Shown here piece after piece: positions 5,025 to 6,998 of a stretch of DNA of 6,998 nt. The notes under the pieces are model-generated. The model ran no database searches, had not been told where the DNA came from, and saw only the letters and a program-made list of their open reading frames with translations. The position numbers and the translations under genes are program-made. The stretch comes from Thiotrichaceae bacterium (GTDB lineage Bacteria > Pseudomonadota > Gammaproteobacteria > Thiotrichales > Thiotrichaceae): NCBI GenBank assembly GCA_027008885.1, contig JALVDQ010000452.1, positions 1-6,998 on the forward strand, in the 5' to 3' direction. Every line of letters begins with the position of its first letter. Position 1 is the stretch's first letter.

Positions 5025-6860
5025 CTAAGCTTTTCCAGATTCTTTGTTTATATCGTTATTCCCATTACTGTCGTTATTATCCGTTGTATCAGAGTGCTCG
5101 CTAATAACTTCATCTGCGGATGACTCTGGTTTTTCTTCGACAGAATCATTTTCTGTCTCTGCGGCGTTTTCCACACTATTATTTTCTGAAAAAGTATCAT
5201 TATCATCAGTTGAAGACTCATATTGCTGCTCTTCTTCTTTCATTATTTCGTCTAAATCTACTGATTCGTTTTGTATTTCTTCAGCTGATTTTTCAACTGG
5301 CATTCCATCAGAATAGCTATGTACTTCTGAAACCTTGTCTTTATCTATTTCTCTGGGTGAATTTTCTCTGGATTTATTGATGCGTTTGGAAGCCGCTTTT
5401 TCCGGAGTAAAATCCATTTCCTTTTGCAATTCGGTAGTAAAGTCTTTTATGCCGGCTCCCGAGAGACCAACGTGTTTAAGCAGGTTGTCAACCATGGGTG
5501 CCTGAGCCTTATAACGCAATGCGCTATCAACAATTTGATCACTTAAACTGCCGCCACCGCCTCCGCCGTTGCCAGCAGCACCAGCACCACCTGCAATATG
5601 TGACATGCCATCAATCTGCATAATTTTAATGCCATCAATATTTTTAATTGGTTTGACGCTTTCCCTGATAATATCAGGCAGCTTTTTGACAATTTTCTCT
5701 TTAACTTTCATTGAAATCTGTTTGTCAGAAAGGATATTCGCCGCTTCATTCAGTGCCTTTTTACCTTCGGCATCAACGGTATAACGCGCAGATGCAGCCT
5801 TCGCCCTGAGTACATCAGCGTCTTTTTCTGCTTCTGCCAATATACGGGTTCGCGCAGCCTCAAGATCGGCACTTATGATTCTTACCTGTTTGTTTTGTTG
5901 CGCTTTTGTGGTTAACAACGAGGTTTGTATTTCTTCTTTTTTGGCAACTTCCTTTGCTTTTGTTTCATGCGCCTTGATCCAGGCGTTAGATACCTGTTCT
6001 TTTGCCTCCGCAATCGCAATTTGCTCAGCAGCCCATGCCTGTTCTTTTTTACGCTCTGTGGCAAGCTCTGTTTCAGCTATCGCCAATTCCTGCTCCTGTT
6101 CTGCAAGTGCTTTTTCTTCCTGTATTCTAAGCACTTCTCTATGAGCATCGAGTTGATTTTTCTCTACTTCTTTTATTTTCTCTGCTTCTATCAGGCTCTG
6201 TTTCTTTTCATTTTCAGCGATTTTTTCCTTTACCTTGGTTAAGCCTTCAACATCCAGGGTATTATTTTTGTCAAAATATTGCAGATCGGTTTGTTTTAAC
6301 TCTGCGATTGAGATAGCTTCCAGTTGCAAACCCCATATTGCCAGATCGTCAGCCAGTGCATTCTCAACCAGATCATTAAATTGCTGATTATCTGTATGCA
6401 AGGCTTCAAATGTCATTTTGGCGGTGGCATCACGCAATGCCTCCACACAGGTACCCTGAATTTGCTCGGTTAATAGTTTTTCATCATGGGCAGCCTTGCC
6501 AAGGGTTTGTCCTGCGAGTGATATTTTACTTATTTCCGGGATAACTCTTACAAGAAAATCCGCTTTAATATCAATGCGCAAGCGATCACTTGTGATGCTG
6601 GCGTGTTCGTTTTTACGTTCAACGGTGATTTTATGGGTTTTCATATCGACAAGGAGCTTTTTGTGCATTCCAGGAAAAATAAAGATTCCCTTGCCATGTG
6701 CTATTTTTTCACCGCCAAAACCTGTTCTAATATAGGCTTGATCTTTATCCGGGAGAAGATAACTTGTTCGGAACAACAAATATACGAGATAGGCTAACGC
6801 AAAAAATAACAATACCGCAGCGACTATGCTGCCAATCCAGAAGAGTGAGTCATAATCCAT
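5025..6860 (-). CDS. YqiK-like flotillin (SPFH-domain membrane protein) with a long acidic tail
   Basis: This 611-residue SPFH/flotillin-family protein resembles E. coli YqiK. Such proteins form large oligomers that scaffold inner-membrane microdomains. Residues about 7-30 form one N-terminal membrane segment. The SPFH domain follows (about 35-200), then a long E/A/K-rich coiled coil (about 205-375) of the flotillin type, a conserved C-terminal flotillin part (about 380-420, with KIMQIDGMS at 412-420), a glycine-rich hinge (424-438) and a short helical part (439-485). From about 490 the chain is polar and strongly acidic, rich in E, D, S and N, and looks disordered; YqiK itself is about 550 residues. 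The ATG at 6860 has an AAGG nine bases upstream. YqiK-type genes often travel with a small NfeD-like membrane gene, but none is within this window; it could lie beyond 6998. The gene is separated from the sulfur cluster by a repeat and is probably its own unit. Confidence 0.92.
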   Translation of the reverse strand: MDYDSLFWIGSIVAAVLLFFALAYLVYLLFRTSYLLPDKDQAYIRTGFGGEKIAHGKGIFIFPGMHKKLLVDMKTHKITVERKNEHASITSDRLRIDIKADFLVRVIPEISKISLAGQTLGKAAHDEKLLTEQIQGTCVEALRDATAKMTFEALHTDNQQFNDLVENALADDLAIWGLQLEAISIAELKQTDLQYFDKNNTLDVEGLTKVKEKIAENEKKQSLIEAEKIKEVEKNQLDAHREVLRIQEEKALAEQEQELAIAETELATERKKEQAWAAEQIAIAEAKEQVSNAWIKAHETKAKEVAKKEEIQTSLLTTKAQQNKQVRIISADLEAARTRILAEAEKDADVLRAKAASARYTVDAEGKKALNEAANILSDKQISMKVKEKIVKKLPDIIRESVKPIKNIDGIKIMQIDGMSHIAGGAGAAGNGGGGGGSLSDQIVDSALRYKAQAPMVDNLLKHVGLSGAGIKDFTTELQKEMDFTPEKAASKRINKSRENSPREIDKDKVSEVHSYSDGMPVEKSAEEIQNESVDLDEIMKEEEQQYESSTDDNDTFSENNSVENAAETENDSVEEKPESSADEVISEHSDTTDNNDSNGNNDINKESGKA

Positions 6861-6960
6861 TTGACGCTACCTTGTACAGAATAAATTAATATCAATACTA
6901 TACAACACTAAATGTAAATATTATATATTTAAGGGTATTCTGTGATTTCTAAAAAGTATT

Positions 6961-6998
6961 AAAAAAGGGGGGGGATGGGTAACAGAGGACAGAAATAG
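6961..6998 (+). repeat. Dispersed G-run/heptamer repeat, copy 3 (cut by window end)
   Basis: Six A (6961-6966), eight G (6967-6974), ATGGGT, AACAGAGGAC and AGAAATAG. One intact heptamer, AGAGGAC (6984-6990), is followed by a diverged one. It lacks the four bases TGTG/TGAG that precede TCAGAGGAC in the other copies in a comparable form. It lies about 100 bases upstream of the flotillin gene, in the same orientation as the other copies; its right end is outside the window. Confidence 0.75.

Noticed and set aside
4898..5104. Plus-strand 68-codon open frame starting in repeat copy 2
   Set aside because: It is made of the repeat, the REP-like palindrome and the antisense 3' end of the flotillin gene, so it is an accident of the repeat.

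Overview
The window looks like chromosomal DNA of a moderately AT-rich Gram-negative bacterium, most likely a gammaproteobacterium. The clues are Sec signal peptides on two proteins, a YqiK-type flotillin, a split YeeE/YedE transporter with a periplasmic rhodanese (common in sulfur-using proteobacteria), and dispersed REP-like repeats. The genus cannot be told from the sequence. The first 1.1 kb (MoxR) is visibly more GC-rich than the rest.

Layout: at the left edge, on the minus strand, a MoxR-family AAA+ ATPase (79-1134) is followed after one base by the first 25 codons of another gene (1-77), probably the usual DUF58 partner. A 418-base gene-free region (1135-1552) holds the divergent upstream regions of moxR and of a plus-strand gene for a secreted Sel1-repeat protein (1553-2383). 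That gene converges on a minus-strand sulfur cluster. In transcription order the cluster is: secreted rhodanese (4101-4691), a hairpin (4055-4079), two half-size YeeE/YedE proteins (3450-4034 and 2852-3457, overlapping by 8 bases), and a small membrane-anchored TPR-like protein (2442-2855, ATGA overlap). A second gene-free region (4692-5024) precedes a long minus-strand SPFH/flotillin gene (5025-6860), whose upstream region runs to the window end.

How the genes may work together: the rhodanese would handle sulfane sulfur in the periplasm. The two YeeE/YedE halves, each with one cysteine in a glycine-rich motif, would pass a sulfur species through the inner membrane. The last gene encodes a protein whose only cysteine is the penultimate residue of a long flexible tail (ending MGCI). 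This resembles the end of the DsrC/TusE sulfur carriers and suggests an undescribed tethered sulfur-relay arm. The role is inference; the tail and the gene coupling are read directly.

The other notable signal is a dispersed repeat with three copies, all in one orientation and all between genes (1349-1403, 4891-5000, 6961-6998). Each has an A-rich lead-in, a run of 6 to 8 G, ATGGGT and a variable number of AGAGGAC/AGAAGAC heptamers. One copy is joined to a REP-like palindrome.
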